Source: an uncultured Faecalibacterium sp.
GTDB lineage: Bacteria > Bacillota > Clostridia > Oscillospirales > Ruminococcaceae
NCBI GenBank assembly: GCA_937915335.1
Contig: CALDLZ010000145.1
Span: 1-13,538 of the forward strand
Reading direction: 5' to 3'
Length of the DNA stretch: 13,538 bases
Program-made: the position numbers and the translations under genes
Shown here: positions 12,744-13,538 of the stretch, piece after piece
How positions within the stretch are numbered: the first letter of the stretch is position 1
How the letters are laid out: the number at the start of each line of letters is the position of its first letter
The notes under the pieces: generated by a model
Databases searched by the model: none
Told to the model about the DNA's origin: nothing
What the model saw: the letters and a program-made list of their open reading frames with translations, nothing else

Positions 12744-13538
12744 TTGAAACGGATGTTGATGTTTGCGCGCCGGTGCGCGGCGCTGGTGCTGGCGGTGGGA
12801 CTGCTCTGCATGGCAGTGCCCGCCGCTTTTGCAGCGGAAGGGCGGACCCTGCCCGCCGGGGCCACGACCATGGGCGGTGCCAACACCACCCTGATCCCGG
12901 CCGAAGAGGAAAACTGCCTGAGCTGGCTCTTCGGCTCCGGGGACACCATCACCATGCCCTACCTGAACATCAAGGGGCAGGGCCTGCGCCGGAACGTGAC
13001 CCTGGATCTGGAGGACTGCCTGGTGGGCATCACCTACACCGAGCTGGGCTCCATCGGCAGTTATGTCAGTGCCTCGGCGGCACAGCAGGCCTGGAAGGCC
13101 CAGGCTGTTGCCATCCACTCCTATCTGGAATACCACAAGAAATATGGCTCATCGGCCAACGCGCTGGTGTATACCCCGGTGGACCAGATCCCTTCCTCTA
13201 CCCGCAGCGCCATCCGCAAGGCGGTCTCGGAGGTCAAGGACGAAATTCTGACCTGTAATGGCAGTGCTATCGACGCGGTGTGGTCGGCCAGTGCGGGCTA
13301 TAACACCCAGACCGGCGTGTACGGCACCTGTTCTTCTCTGGATGCATGGGGTACCGATGTGCCCTACCTGCAGAGCGTGGAGAGCCCCTACGAGGAGCAG
13401 TACCACAACCTGATGCGCCGGGTCGTGGGTAAGGATTACCGCTACACCGAGTACAACGACAGCAAGACCGGCCAGCCCTACGAGAGCGCCGACACCACCC
13501 ACAAAGATCTGGGCGGCTATGTGCAGTACAATACCTTC
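12744..13538 (+). CDS. Secreted SpoIID/LytB-domain protein (5' part, TTG start)
   Basis: The frame stays open for 265 codons from a TTG start to the window edge, so the gene is incomplete. The N-terminus is a typical signal peptide: basic residues KRMLMFARR (2-10), a hydrophobic core (12-25) and an AFA-A cleavage site near residue 30. After a short spacer comes a SpoIID-like region: LEDCLVGITYTELGS (about 93-107), then QAWKAQAVAIHSYLEYHKK (about 115-133), which matches the family's ALKAQAVAARTY helix, and WSASAGYNTQ (about 188-197), matching the SxxGG/Y active-site region of SpoIID lytic transglycosylases. SpoIID trims peptidoglycan during spore engulfment; non-sporulating relatives keep similar proteins for wall remodelling. 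It has its own promoter and appears unrelated to the sugar operon. Confidence 0.72.
   Translation, partial: MKRMLMFARRCAALVLAVGLLCMAVPAAFAAEGRTLPAGATTMGGANTTLIPAEEENCLSWLFGSGDTITMPYLNIKGQGLRRNVTLDLEDCLVGITYTELGSIGSYVSASAAQQAWKAQAVAIHSYLEYHKKYGSSANALVYTPVDQIPSSTRSAIRKAVSEVKDEILTCNGSAIDAVWSASAGYNTQTGVYGTCSSLDAWGTDVPYLQSVESPYEEQYHNLMRRVVGKDYRYTEYNDSKTGQPYESADTTHKDLGGYVQYNTF

Noticed and set aside
1..13538. CRISPR arrays, tRNA or rRNA genes, insertion sequences, attachment sites
   Set aside because: No regular repeats, cloverleaf, rRNA signatures, transposase genes or terminal inverted repeats were seen on either strand.

Overview
The window comes from a GC-rich Gram-positive gut Firmicute, most likely an Oscillospiraceae/Ruminococcaceae member close to Faecalibacterium, Gemmiger or Subdoligranulum. 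The grounds are strong Shine-Dalgarno sites (AAGGAGG type), sigma-A promoters with extended -10 boxes, U-tailed terminators, GC-ending codons, and a typical Firmicute gene set (MptD-family ECF transporter, mannose-class PTS, PRD regulator, SpoIID-domain protein). The genus is inference. All convincing genes are on the + strand.

Layout. (1) 69-1131: a ROK-family sugar kinase gene with its own promoter. (2) 1143-4614: an ECF transporter operon in the order S (MptD/Trep_Strep family), T, fused double ATPase, then a cytosolic ZinT/YodA-like protein. Its leader holds a strong promoter, a 5' hairpin, an intrinsic terminator and DtxR/IdeR-like operator sequences. (3) 4635-6693: a PRD-type PTS regulator gene with its own promoter, ending in a strong terminator. 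(4) 6796-12584: an amino-sugar PTS operon, IIA-IIB-IIC-IID, then a terminator hairpin, then a membrane protein that looks like a dead M28 peptidase, an N-acetylglucosamine-6-phosphate deacetylase (NagA), and a ChbG/YdjC deacetylase, closed by a terminator. (5) 12682-end: a promoter and the 5' part of a secreted SpoIID-domain protein starting at TTG, cut by the window edge.

How the genes work together. The PTS should import and phosphorylate an N-acetylated sugar. NagA removes acetate from the 6-phosphate product, and ChbG probably deacetylates a di- or oligosaccharide form. The adjacent regulator probably controls the operon through phosphorylation by PTS proteins. No NagB and no phosphoglycosidase is present, so the pathway must finish elsewhere. 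The ECF operon is separate; its S family and the DtxR-like boxes suggest haem or metal uptake, with the ZinT-like protein as a possible intracellular acceptor.

Most novel candidates: the ECF plus ZinT-like cassette with its attenuator/operator leader, the M28-like pseudoenzyme inside an amino-sugar operon, and the matching acidic-Phe-Phe tails on the IIA and IIC subunits.
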